Assembly (NCBI GenBank): GCA_900540375.1 | Contig: UQFS01000003.1 | Coordinates: 1 to 64,000, forward strand | Length of the DNA stretch: 64,000 nucleotides | Direction: 5' to 3' | Source: an uncultured Prevotella sp. | GTDB lineage: Bacteria > Bacteroidota > Bacteroidia > Bacteroidales > Bacteroidaceae | Shown: piece after piece, positions 34,422 to 42,467 of the stretch | Position numbering within the stretch: the stretch's first letter is position 1 | How the letters are laid out: every line of letters starts with the position of its first letter | The notes under the pieces: model-generated | Databases searched by the model: none | What the model saw: the letters and a program-made list of their open reading frames with translations, nothing else | Told to the model about the DNA's origin: nothing | Position numbers and translations under genes: made by a program

Positions 34422-34459
34422 AAGCCTTTGTCAGAGCCTAAAAACTCAGACAAAGGCTT
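34422..34459 (+). promoter_or_regulatory. Intercistronic hairpin between GH130 and symporter genes
   Basis: Perfect 11-bp arms (34422-34432 with 34449-34459; AAGCCTTTGTC) in the 71-bp gap. It has no T-run and ends 19 bp before the symporter ATG, so an mRNA stability or translation element is more likely than a full terminator. Confidence 0.6.
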
Positions 34460-34478
34460 CGTCAATGATTCCTTACCA

Positions 34479-35828
34479 ATGGCTAAAATTAAACTATCAG
34501 AGAAAATAGGCTATGCACTCGGTGATGCTGCAGCAGGCGGCATCACTTGGAAGATCATGTCCATCGCCTTTCCGCTGTTCTTCACCAACGTCTTCGGCCT
34601 GACATTCTACGACGCTGCCGTGCTGATGCTGGTGGCGCGTCTCATCGATGTCTTCATCGACCCTGTCATCGGCGTCATCGCTGACCGCACACAGAGCCGC
34701 TGGGGCACCTACCGTCCTTGGGTCATCTTCGGTTCCATCCCCTTGGGTGTCATCTTCGCCCTGCTGCTCTATACGCCTGATCTCGGTCCCGTGGGCAAGC
34801 GTGTCTATGCCTACTTCTTCTACATATTGATGATGCTGGTCTATTCGCTCGTCAACGTACCGTTCGGCTCCTTGCTTGGAGTGATGACCGACGACGACAA
34901 CGAGAAGAACCAGTTCTCCGCTTTCCGCATGGTGGGCGCCTATGCCATGGGCTTCATCACCCTGCTCTCCTTCCCTTATCTTCAGAAGTTTGTCGGTGGC
35001 ACTGACCAACATCAGTATGCCGTGCTGGGTTGCTTCTTCGGCGCCCTCGCCGCTGCGGGAACGCTGGCCTGCGGTCTGCTCACCAAGGAACGCCTGAAAC
35101 CAGTACGTGCCGAGAAGTTCTCGGGCAAGCAGTTTGTGGACTTGGTGAAGAACAAGCCGTGGATCTTCATGACACTGACGGCAGTCTGCACCAACTTCTT
35201 CAACGGCTTCCGCTATGCCGTAGCCGGATATATGTTCTCCTACTGCATGGGCGGTGACATCACCGTGGGCAGCCTCATCATCAACTACACGGTGTTTATG
35301 GCCTTTGGTGAGGTGACCTGCATGATCTTCGGAGGCCTGTCTCCTGTCTGCACCAAGTGGCTGGGATCCAAGCGCAAGACGTTCATCTTCGCGGCTTTCA
35401 TCTGCTTTGTGACCTCCGTGATCTTCTTCTTCATCCCGATGAAGACTTCGTATATCTGGGTGATGATCGGTGTGACCATCCTCACCTCGGCCGGTGTAGG
35501 CATCTACTCCCCGCTGTTGTGGTCGATGTATGCCGACGTGGCTGACTATGCGACAAAGAAAAACGGTACCTCCTCTACGGGTCTTATCTTCTCCTCCGGC
35601 ACCATGGCACAGAAGTTCGGCACTGCTATCTCCGGCTCTCTGATCGCTATGTTCCTCGGTCTGGCCGGTGCCCACATGATCACCGACCAGTTTGGCAACC
35701 CCACCATCGACCCGCAGTCCATCACCAACTCCGTGCTGACGATGGTATGGGCCCTGTTCTCCCTTTTCCCGGCAGTCTTCGCTCTGATCATGATGCTGCT
35801 GTCATATCTCTATCCTATTAAGAAATAA
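34479..35828 (+). CDS. GPH-family sugar:cation symporter
   Basis: A 449-residue MFS transporter of the glycoside-pentoside-hexuronide type with twelve membrane helices. Motifs include KIGYALGDAAAGGITWKIM at the N-terminus, the DP-V-G-ADRT loop (IDPVIGVIADRTQSRWGTYRPW) and EKNQFSAFRMVGAYAMG. The start at 34479 (MAKIKLSEK) is chosen over an upstream TTG. It probably imports mannobiose or short manno-oligosaccharides from the periplasm for the phosphorylase. Its stop codon is 5 bp before the epimerase start. Confidence 0.92.
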   Translation: MAKIKLSEKIGYALGDAAAGGITWKIMSIAFPLFFTNVFGLTFYDAAVLMLVARLIDVFIDPVIGVIADRTQSRWGTYRPWVIFGSIPLGVIFALLLYTPDLGPVGKRVYAYFFYILMMLVYSLVNVPFGSLLGVMTDDDNEKNQFSAFRMVGAYAMGFITLLSFPYLQKFVGGTDQHQYAVLGCFFGALAAAGTLACGLLTKERLKPVRAEKFSGKQFVDLVKNKPWIFMTLTAVCTNFFNGFRYAVAGYMFSYCMGGDITVGSLIINYTVFMAFGEVTCMIFGGLSPVCTKWLGSKRKTFIFAAFICFVTSVIFFFIPMKTSYIWVMIGVTILTSAGVGIYSPLLWSMYADVADYATKKNGTSSTGLIFSSGTMAQKFGTAISGSLIAMFLGLAGAHMITDQFGNPTIDPQSITNSVLTMVWALFSLFPAVFALIMMLLSYLYPIKK

Positions 35829-35833
35829 CCACA

Positions 35834-37015
35834 ATGCAAACGCTCAAGAAAGAAATGAAACGGTGCCTGGAAGACAACATCCTCCGGTACTGGATAGATA
35901 AAGTCACCGACAAAGAGCATGGCGGATACTACGGCCGTGTCGACGGACACGACAAGGTGCACCCCGAAGCAGAGAAAGGTGCGATCCTCAACGGACGTAT
36001 CCTGTGGGCTTTCTCTGCCGCCTACCGCGTGATGAAAAGCCGGGAATATCTCGACGCAGCCACCCGCGCAAAGGATTATATCCTCGATCACTTCATCGAC
36101 AAAGAGTACGGTGGTGTGTACTGGAGCCTCGACTATGAGGGCAAGCCCCTCGACACAAAGAAACAGACCTACGCCATCGGCTTCGTCATCTACGGCCTCA
36201 GCGAGTATGCGCGCGCCACGGGCGACAAGCAAGCGCTCGACGCTGCCATTAAGCTCTACCACGACATTGAGGCTCACGCCTACGATGCCGTCAACGGCGG
36301 ATACGCAGAGGCTCTGACACGCGAGTGGAATCCTATTGCCGACATGCGTCTCTCAGACAAGGACGAGAACGGTGCCAAGACGATGAACACCCATCTGCAT
36401 GTCATCGAACCTTATACCAACCTCTACCGCGTATGGCCTTCCAAGGAGTTGCACGAGAGTATCCACCGGTTGCTCGACGTCTTCACCGACAAGCTATACA
36501 ATAAGGAGACTCATCATCTCGACCTCTTCTTCGACAACGAGTGGCACGGCCGCCGCAACGTCGAGAGCTATGGCCACGACATCGAGGCTACCTGGCTGCT
36601 GTGGGAAACAGCGCTCGTGCTCGGTGAGGACGACGTGAAGGCTAAGCTCGGCCCCATCGTCGTGGACTTGGCCAAAGCCGCTGATGAGGGTCTGCAACCC
36701 GACGGCTCGATGATCTATGAGCACTGGAAGGACACCGGCAAGACCGACCGTCAGCGTCAGTGGTGGGTGCTCTGCGAAAACGTCATCGGCCACGTCAACC
36801 TCTATCAGTACTTCAATGACAAAGACGCGCTGAAGGTGGCCAAGGATTGCTGGGCTTACATCGACAAGCATCTCGTGGACCATGTCAACGGCGAATGGCA
36901 TTGGGCAATCAGCGACGACGGCCAGATCAACCTCGAAGACGACAAGGCCGGCTTCTGGAAATGCCCTTACCACAACAGCCGCATGTGTTTGGAAATCACA
37001 GAACGACAAGTTTAA
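35834..37015 (+). CDS. Mannobiose/cellobiose 2-epimerase (AGE family)
   Basis: A 393-residue (alpha/alpha)6-barrel enzyme of the N-acylglucosamine 2-epimerase superfamily. The N-terminus (NILRYWIDKVTDKEHGGYYG) and the histidines in NTHLHVIEPYTNLYR, SYGHDIEATWLLWE and WKCPYHNSRMCLE match cellobiose 2-epimerases, whose histidines catalyse reversible epimerisation at C2. Here it would turn mannobiose into mannosyl-glucose, the GH130 substrate. Cytosolic; no signal peptide. Confidence 0.93.
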   Translation: MQTLKKEMKRCLEDNILRYWIDKVTDKEHGGYYGRVDGHDKVHPEAEKGAILNGRILWAFSAAYRVMKSREYLDAATRAKDYILDHFIDKEYGGVYWSLDYEGKPLDTKKQTYAIGFVIYGLSEYARATGDKQALDAAIKLYHDIEAHAYDAVNGGYAEALTREWNPIADMRLSDKDENGAKTMNTHLHVIEPYTNLYRVWPSKELHESIHRLLDVFTDKLYNKETHHLDLFFDNEWHGRRNVESYGHDIEATWLLWETALVLGEDDVKAKLGPIVVDLAKAADEGLQPDGSMIYEHWKDTGKTDRQRQWWVLCENVIGHVNLYQYFNDKDALKVAKDCWAYIDKHLVDHVNGEWHWAISDDGQINLEDDKAGFWKCPYHNSRMCLEITERQV

Positions 37016-37027
37016 AGTCCCACAACT

Positions 37028-37909
37028 ATGAACAGCCACGTTTTGCATGAGATCACTCCACTGATGGACAAGGACATCCTCTACATCGTGGAGCGACACA
37101 AGAAAGAGTTCACCTACCCCATCCACTGTCATGAGGTCTGTGAGCTGAACTTCGTTGAGAACGCCAAAGGTGTCAGGCGAATCGTGGGCGACAGCAGTGA
37201 GGTCATAGGCGACTATGACCTCGTGCTCATCAGCAGCAACGAGCTCGAACACGTTTGGGAGCAAGGCGACTGCCATAGCGACGACATCCGAGAGATTACC
37301 GTGCAGTTCGATCTTGGTGATCTCAACGACGGACTGCTGACCAAGACTCCCTTTGACAACATCCGCAAGATGCTCATCGAGGCACAGAAGGGCATTGCCT
37401 TCCCCATCAGCACGATCATCAAGATCTATGATAAGCTGGAGAACCTCGGGCACCAAGGCGATAAATTCATGGCTACGATGCAGTTTCTTGAGATTCTCAA
37501 TACCCTCGCCACCAGTGAGGGCATGAGGACACTTGCCACGACCAGCTATGCCAAAGTGGACATCGAGGACGACAGCCGACGCATCCTCAAGGTGAAGAAC
37601 TATATCGCTGAGAACTATATGAACGATCTCATGCTCGAAGATCTCTCAGGGATTGCCAACATGAGCAAGAGTTCCTTCAGCCGCTTCTTCAAGCAGCACA
37701 CGGGCCGCACGCTGAGCGATTACATCATCGACATACGCATGGGCAACGCCACACGCATGCTCATCGACACCAACGAGAGCGTTGGGGAGATCTGCTTCAA
37801 ATGCGGATACAACAACATGAGCAACTTCAACCGCATCTTCAAGCGTAAGAAAGGATGCACGCCCAGCGAATTCCGCGAGCAATACAAGAAGGTGAGGATC
37901 ATCATCTGA
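37028..37909 (+). CDS. AraC-family transcriptional regulator with cupin domain
   Basis: A 293-residue regulator: an N-terminal cupin-like sensor (FTYPIHCHEVCELNFVENAKG, DYDLVLISSNELEHVW) and a C-terminal pair of helix-turn-helix motifs (MLEDLSGIANMSKSSFSRFFKQHTGR and VGEICFKCGYNNMSNFNRIFKRKKG). The gene is 12 bp after the epimerase gene, so it is probably the local regulator and co-transcribed with its targets. The sensor likely binds a sugar. A strong terminator follows. Confidence 0.92.
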   Translation: MNSHVLHEITPLMDKDILYIVERHKKEFTYPIHCHEVCELNFVENAKGVRRIVGDSSEVIGDYDLVLISSNELEHVWEQGDCHSDDIREITVQFDLGDLNDGLLTKTPFDNIRKMLIEAQKGIAFPISTIIKIYDKLENLGHQGDKFMATMQFLEILNTLATSEGMRTLATTSYAKVDIEDDSRRILKVKNYIAENYMNDLMLEDLSGIANMSKSSFSRFFKQHTGRTLSDYIIDIRMGNATRMLIDTNESVGEICFKCGYNNMSNFNRIFKRKKGCTPSEFREQYKKVRIII

Positions 37910-37935
37910 AAATGTTCACTGTCCAGGAAAAAGAC

Positions 37936-37980
37936 AAAAGCACTGTTTGTCAGCTTAACACACTGACATACAGTGCTTTT
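37936..37980 (+). terminator. Terminator of the mannan plus-strand operon
   Basis: 11-bp arms AAAAGCACTGT/ACAGTGCTTTT (37936-37946 with 37970-37980) continue into an inner 6-bp stem (37948-37953 with 37963-37968), followed by CTTTTTGT. Confidence 0.88.
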
Positions 37981-38024
37981 CTTTTTGTCATTCATTCTAT
38001 CTATCGCCTCATAGAAAAAGGCTG

Positions 38025-38055
38025 TTGCAAGCGTGGAAATAAACTTCTATCTTTG
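38025..38055 (+). promoter_or_regulatory. Bacteroidetes-type promoter for dps
   Basis: TTG at 38025-38027, a 20-bp spacer and TATCTTTG at 38048-38055. The dps ATG is 50 bp downstream. No obvious OxyR palindrome was identified. Confidence 0.72.
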
Positions 38056-38104
38056 CACCAGAGAAAAGAAAACAAGATTATCAACCACAAAAACGAATAA
38101 CATT

Positions 38105-38593
38105 ATGAAGACTCTGAATTTCACCGGACTCAACAGCGAGCTCACTCTCAACGTCGTCAACGCTCTGGCTCAACTGCTGGCAGACTTCCAGATTCACTAC
38201 ACCAACCTGCGCAACCTCCACTGGAACGTACGCGGCCATGGCTTCTTCATCATGCACGAGAAATACGAGGAGCTCTACGATGACGCTGCCGCTAAGATCG
38301 ACGAGATCGCTGAGCGCATTCTCCAACTCGACGGTACGCCTGAGAGCCGCTTCTCGGCTTACCTCAAAGTGGCTAAGGTACAGGAACTCGAAGTGCCCGA
38401 GACAGGCTGCAACGCAGTGGAGTATGTCCTCGACACCCTGAAGACGCTCATCGCCCAGGAGCGCGAAGTGTTCCGCTTAGCTGCCGACGCCGGCGACGAG
38501 GTCACTGTGGCACTGATGAGCGACTACCTCAAGGAGCAGGAGAAGACCGTTTGGATGCTCGTAGCCTTCAACTCACCCAAATGCGCTAAATGA
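38105..38593 (+). CDS. dps: Dps-family DNA-binding ferritin
   Basis: A 162-residue Dps protein, which assembles into 12-subunit shells that oxidise and store iron and protect DNA. Ferroxidase ligands are in YTNLRNLHWNVRGHGFFIMHEKYEELYDDAAAKIDEIAERI, where His, Asp and Glu occupy the usual positions. The ATG at 38105 follows the promoter at 38025-38055; an upstream initiator at 38033 would overlap that promoter. Single-gene unit ended by a terminator. Confidence 0.93.
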   Translation: MKTLNFTGLNSELTLNVVNALAQLLADFQIHYTNLRNLHWNVRGHGFFIMHEKYEELYDDAAAKIDEIAERILQLDGTPESRFSAYLKVAKVQELEVPETGCNAVEYVLDTLKTLIAQEREVFRLAADAGDEVTVALMSDYLKEQEKTVWMLVAFNSPKCAK

Positions 38594-38658
38594 CAAAGAC
38601 AACGGCCCGCAAGCCTCACATAGCTGGCTATACATAGAGAATTGATTCACACCTGATC

Positions 38659-38703
38659 GCCGCATTGGCAAAGATTTCCCTCACGGAAATTTGCCGATGC
38701 GGC
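38659..38703 (+). terminator. Terminator after dps
   Basis: Arms 38659-38672 and 38690-38703 pair over 13 of 14 positions and are followed by ATTTTGC. First of three hairpins in this intergenic region. Confidence 0.8.
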
Positions 38704-38718
38704 ATTTTGCATGTAAAA

Positions 38719-38741
38719 AACGCCGCAGATGATGCGGCGTT
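38719..38741. terminator. Second hairpin between dps and pnp
   Basis: Perfect 9-bp GC-rich arms AACGCCGCA/TGCGGCGTT (38719-38727 with 38733-38741), 5-base loop. It follows TAAAAAA on the plus strand, which is a T-run on the minus strand. Confidence 0.65.
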
Positions 38742-38763
38742 ATTCCATTGTCACAAACGCAAC

Positions 38764-38799
38764 GCGCCCCCATATCAGCCTGAAGCGATATGGGGGCGC
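38764..38799 (-). terminator. Terminator after pnp
   Basis: Perfect 13-bp arms (38764-38776 with 38787-38799; GCGCCCCCATATC), 21 bp beyond the pnp stop codon on the minus strand. Confidence 0.75.
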
Positions 38800-38800
38800 T

Positions 38801-38817
38801 TATATATAATAAGGTGT
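38801..38817. repeat. AT-rich element, pnp copy
   Basis: Plus-strand TATATATAATAAGGTGT directly after the pnp stop codon and abutting the terminator stem. Identical to the core of the 14023-14038 copy. Confidence 0.6.
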
Positions 38818-38820
38818 AGA

Positions 38821-41136
38821 TTACTCTACATCGTTGTTGTGATCAAGCTTGTCGCTGAAGTCCTTGGGAGCCTCAGCATTGTAGTGGTGCTCGAAGCGAC
38901 GGGGACGACGTTCGCCGCCATTGTTGCCGCCATCGCGACGCGGACGACGCTCACCACGATCGCCACGCTCACCACGTGGACGGCGCTCACGCTCGACATA
39001 GCCCTCAGGTTTGTCGATGAGCACACGGTGAGAGAGCTTATACTTACCGGTCTTAGGATCGATCTCGAGCAGCTTCACCTTGATCTTGTCACCTTCCTTG
39101 ATGCCAGCCTCCTCGACAGTCTCGAGGCGCCTCCAAGCGATCTCAGAGATGTGGAGCAGGCCTTCCTTGCCCGGCAGGATCTCTACGAAGCAGCCATAAG
39201 GCATGATGCTCTTCACAGTACCCTCGTAGACCTCACCGACCTCCGGCACAGCCACGATAGCCTTGATCTTGGCCAAAGCAGCGTCGATGCTCTCCTTGTT
39301 AGGAGCAGACACCTGCACCTTGCCCACGCCGTCGGCCTCGTCGATGGTGATAGTAGCACCCGTGTCTTCCTGCATCTGCTGAATGATCTTTCCGCCCGGG
39401 CCAATGACAGCACCGATGAATTCCTTAGGAATGGTAAGAGCAACGATGCGGGGCACCTGAGGCTTCAGCTCCTTGCGGGGCTCAGAGATGGTCTTCATCA
39501 TCTCGTTCATGATATGCTCACGACCGGCCTTAGCCTGCATGAGGGCTTTCTCCAGAATTTCGAATGGCAGACCGTCGCACTTGATATCCATCTGAGTAGC
39601 GGTCAGACCGTCCTTCGTACCCGTTGTCTTGAAGTCCATATCACCGAGGTGGTCCTCGTCACCGAGGATATCGCTCAGGACAGCATAGCCTTCCTCACCG
39701 GGGTTGTGGATAAGACCCATGGCGATACCGGCCACCGGCTTCTTCATAGGAACACCGGCATCCATCAGTGCCAGCGTACCGGCACAGGTAGTAGCCATAG
39801 AGGAAGAGCCGTTAGACTCGAGCACCTGGCTCACCAGACGCACGGTGTAAGGGAAGTCCTCAGGGATCTGACCCTTCAGCGCACGCCATGCCAAGTGGCC
39901 GTGACCAATCTCACGACGGCCTACGCCGCGCTGTGCTTTAGCCTCACCGGTGCAGAACGGGGGGAAATTATAGTGGAGCAGGAAACGCTGATAGCCGCGG
40001 TTGAGCACACCGTCGACCATCTTCTCGTCAAGCTTTGTACCGAGTGTACAGGTAGTGAGCGACATGGTCTCACCACGCTGGAAGATGGCTGATCCATGAG
40101 GCATTGGCAGCGGAGACACCTCACACCAGATAGGACGGATGTCGGTAGTGCCGCGGCCATCCATACGCAGACCCTCGTCGAGGATGCAACGGCGCATAGC
40201 GTCACGCATCACGTCGGCATAGTAGCGGGTAGCCTCTGCATGCTTCTCCTCGAGATCCTCCTCGGAGAGATCAGTGTGGGCAGCGTCGTAGTTCTCCAGG
40301 AAGTCAGCGAGCACCTTGTCATAGGCGTCGTTGCGCTCCTGCTTAGGCAGTGCCTTATGGTTGATCTCGTAGCAGGGCTTATAGAGTTCGTCCTTGATCT
40401 GCTGGCGCAGGTCTTCGTCGTTGATCTCATCATCGTACTCGCGCTTCTTTTCAGTACCGAGTTCTTTGGCCAGCTCGTCCTGGAGCTCGCACATCGGCTT
40501 GATAGCAGCGTGAGCAGCCTTGAGGGCATCGATCAGGTCTTTCTCCTGAACCTCTTTCATCTCGCCTTCCACCATCATGATGTTGTCCTTGGTAGCACCG
40601 ACCATCAAGTCCATGTCGGCATCGGCCATCTGCTGGAAGGTGGGGTTGATCACGTACTCGCCGTTGATGCGGGCCACGCGAACCTCAGAGATTGTATAGT
40701 CAAAAGGAATATCAGAGCAAGCCATAGCTGCGGATGCGGCAAAACCTGCCAGTGCGTCGGGCTGATCCACGCCATCGGCGGAGAGCAACATCACCTGCAC
40801 ATACACCTCGCAGTGATAGTCAGAAGGAAAGAGAGGGCGCAGGGCACGGTCTACCAGACGGGAGACGAGGATCTCCTCATCGCTGGCTTTACCCTCACGC
40901 TTAGTGAATCCGCCCGGGAAGCGGCCTGCAGCACTGTACTGCTCACGATAGTCTACTTGCAAAGGCATGAAATCTGTTCCCGGAACTGCCTCTTTGGCTG
41001 CGCAAACGGTAGCAAGCAGCACAGTGTTGCCCATACGCAGGACAGCAGCGCCATCGGCTTGCTTTGCAACCTTTCCGGTTTCAATTGAGATGGTTCTTCC
41101 ATCTGGCAATTGAACGGTTTTTGTAATTACGTTCAT
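38821..41136 (-). CDS. pnp: Polyribonucleotide nucleotidyltransferase (PNPase)
   Basis: A 771-residue 3'-5' phosphorolytic exoribonuclease of the mRNA degradation machinery. Two RNase PH domains (first with GRFPGGFTKREGKASDEEILVSRL, second with GRRTTDIRP-like GRGTTDIRPI and TMATTCAGTLALMDAGVP) flank a helical domain; KH (VIGPGGKIIQQMQEDTGATI) and S1 (GEVYEGTVKSIMPYGCFVEILPGKEGLLHISEIA) domains follow. The last 60 residues are an Arg/Gly-rich tail (ERRPRGERGDRGERRPRR) beyond the usual end, probably for RNA binding. Transcribed alone. Confidence 0.96.
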   Translation of the reverse strand: MNVITKTVQLPDGRTISIETGKVAKQADGAAVLRMGNTVLLATVCAAKEAVPGTDFMPLQVDYREQYSAAGRFPGGFTKREGKASDEEILVSRLVDRALRPLFPSDYHCEVYVQVMLLSADGVDQPDALAGFAASAAMACSDIPFDYTISEVRVARINGEYVINPTFQQMADADMDLMVGATKDNIMMVEGEMKEVQEKDLIDALKAAHAAIKPMCELQDELAKELGTEKKREYDDEINDEDLRQQIKDELYKPCYEINHKALPKQERNDAYDKVLADFLENYDAAHTDLSEEDLEEKHAEATRYYADVMRDAMRRCILDEGLRMDGRGTTDIRPIWCEVSPLPMPHGSAIFQRGETMSLTTCTLGTKLDEKMVDGVLNRGYQRFLLHYNFPPFCTGEAKAQRGVGRREIGHGHLAWRALKGQIPEDFPYTVRLVSQVLESNGSSSMATTCAGTLALMDAGVPMKKPVAGIAMGLIHNPGEEGYAVLSDILGDEDHLGDMDFKTTGTKDGLTATQMDIKCDGLPFEILEKALMQAKAGREHIMNEMMKTISEPRKELKPQVPRIVALTIPKEFIGAVIGPGGKIIQQMQEDTGATITIDEADGVGKVQVSAPNKESIDAALAKIKAIVAVPEVGEVYEGTVKSIMPYGCFVEILPGKEGLLHISEIAWRRLETVEEAGIKEGDKIKVKLLEIDPKTGKYKLSHRVLIDKPEGYVERERRPRGERGDRGERRPRRDGGNNGGERRPRRFEHHYNAEAPKDFSDKLDHNNDVE

Positions 41137-41296
41137 CTAAAATCTAAAAAACTTCGTTTTTGTACAAACATCAAAATAAATCGTGCAAATATACCTTTTT
41201 TATAGGACATAAGCAAATCACAGTGCGGAAATTTATTCTTTTTTATTAATGTCTTCTTCACTTTGCAGAAATTGCCGCGATACAAAGAAGAAAAAA

Positions 41297-41334
41297 GCAT
41301 GATGCACCGCAACAAACCTTACGATGCATCATGC
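41297..41334 (-). terminator. Terminator after the PfkB kinase gene
   Basis: Perfect 10-bp arms GCATGATGCA/TGCATCATGC (41297-41306 with 41325-41334), followed on the minus strand by TTTTTT. It lies 90 bp beyond the kinase stop codon. Confidence 0.82.
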
Positions 41335-41423
41335 AGGGTTTCGACATCGCCTCACCATAGCGGCAAGACTCACGTCGGGGCTGATGACAGAAAAAGACGG
41401 ACGGATGCCCCCGCCAACCTTCT

Positions 41424-42371
41424 TTATGCTTTCTTACCAAGCTGCTGGCGCTTCTCCTCGCCAAACTCCTTGGAGATGTAGTTGTAGAGACTCTGGCAGG
41501 CTGCGGCGGAGAACTCTTGGGCACAGACGATGATACTGTCCCATTGCTGCTCGGTGAGACCACGCTCGATGTCCTCACGCGTGATACCATATTTCACCAT
41601 GCCATAGATGAGTCCGGCATTGAAGTTGTCGCCGGCACCCACCGTGCTGACCGTAGGCGTCTCGATGGCCGGATAGCTCTTGCGGAAACCGCCGTCGGCA
41701 CGCAGCTCCGCCGGAAGGGCTCCTTGGGTGTAGATGAACTTCTTGCAATAGAACGAGATCTCGCTGTTGTAGACCTTGTCGGGATCGCTGAGCTTGTAGA
41801 GCACTTCAAAGTCCTCATGACTGCCGCGCACGATGTCGGCATACTCGAGATTCTCGAGATAGTTGGGCGTGATCTTCATCACCTCGTTGCGGTGTGACGA
41901 CCGGAAGTTGACGTCGTAGTAGATGATGGCACCATGATTGCGCGCATAGTCCAGCAGTCCGACGATCTGCGGACGAATGACGGGGTTAACGGCAAAGAAC
42001 GAGCCAAAGATGACAATATCGTCGGGCTGGATGTCAGGGTATACGAAGTCAAGCTGATCGTGCGGGTGATCTTTATAGAAAATGTACTGTGCGTCGTTGT
42101 TGTCGTCAAGGAAGGCTAGCGAGACTGGCGACTTCGACTCGGGGAAGACATTGACGTTGGTGGTGTCCACACCATTGTCCTTGAGAAAGCGGACGATATT
42201 CTGTCCCACGCGGTCATTGCCGGTCTCACTGATAAAAGTGGTGTTCACGCCCGAACGCGCCAACGAGATGATGGCATTGAACGACGACCCGCCGGGGTAA
42301 GCACCGATGGGCTGCTCATGCTTAAAGATGATGTCGAGCACCGTCTCTCCTATTCCTATTACTTTTCGCAT
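41424..42371 (-). CDS. PfkB-family carbohydrate kinase (fructokinase-like)
   Basis: A 315-residue ribokinase-fold sugar kinase. Substrate motif YPGGSSFNAIISLARSG near residue 25 and the catalytic/anion-hole motif STVGAGDNFNAGLIYG (Asp as base) near 240. Length and the N-terminal KVIGIGETVLDIIF fit fructokinases or related kinases of Bacteroidetes; the exact sugar is not clear. It is transcribed by itself and terminated at 41297-41334. Confidence 0.88.
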   Translation of the reverse strand: MRKVIGIGETVLDIIFKHEQPIGAYPGGSSFNAIISLARSGVNTTFISETGNDRVGQNIVRFLKDNGVDTTNVNVFPESKSPVSLAFLDDNNDAQYIFYKDHPHDQLDFVYPDIQPDDIVIFGSFFAVNPVIRPQIVGLLDYARNHGAIIYYDVNFRSSHRNEVMKITPNYLENLEYADIVRGSHEDFEVLYKLSDPDKVYNSEISFYCKKFIYTQGALPAELRADGGFRKSYPAIETPTVSTVGAGDNFNAGLIYGMVKYGITREDIERGLTEQQWDSIIVCAQEFSAAACQSLYNYISKEFGEEKRQQLGKKA

Positions 42372-42451
42372 ACTTAGTATTTATTTTCCTTGGGGTGATT
42401 TTCAAAGTGCAAATATCCGAAAAATATAGCATAAATCAAAGGGATTTTGCG

Positions 42452-42459
42452 TATTTTTG
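42452..42459 (+). promoter_or_regulatory. Possible -7 box very close to the M16 peptidase start
   Basis: TATTTTTG ending 8 bp before the ATG at 42468. If used, the transcript would have almost no leader. Confidence 0.35.
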
Positions 42460-42467
42460 CAGATGAA

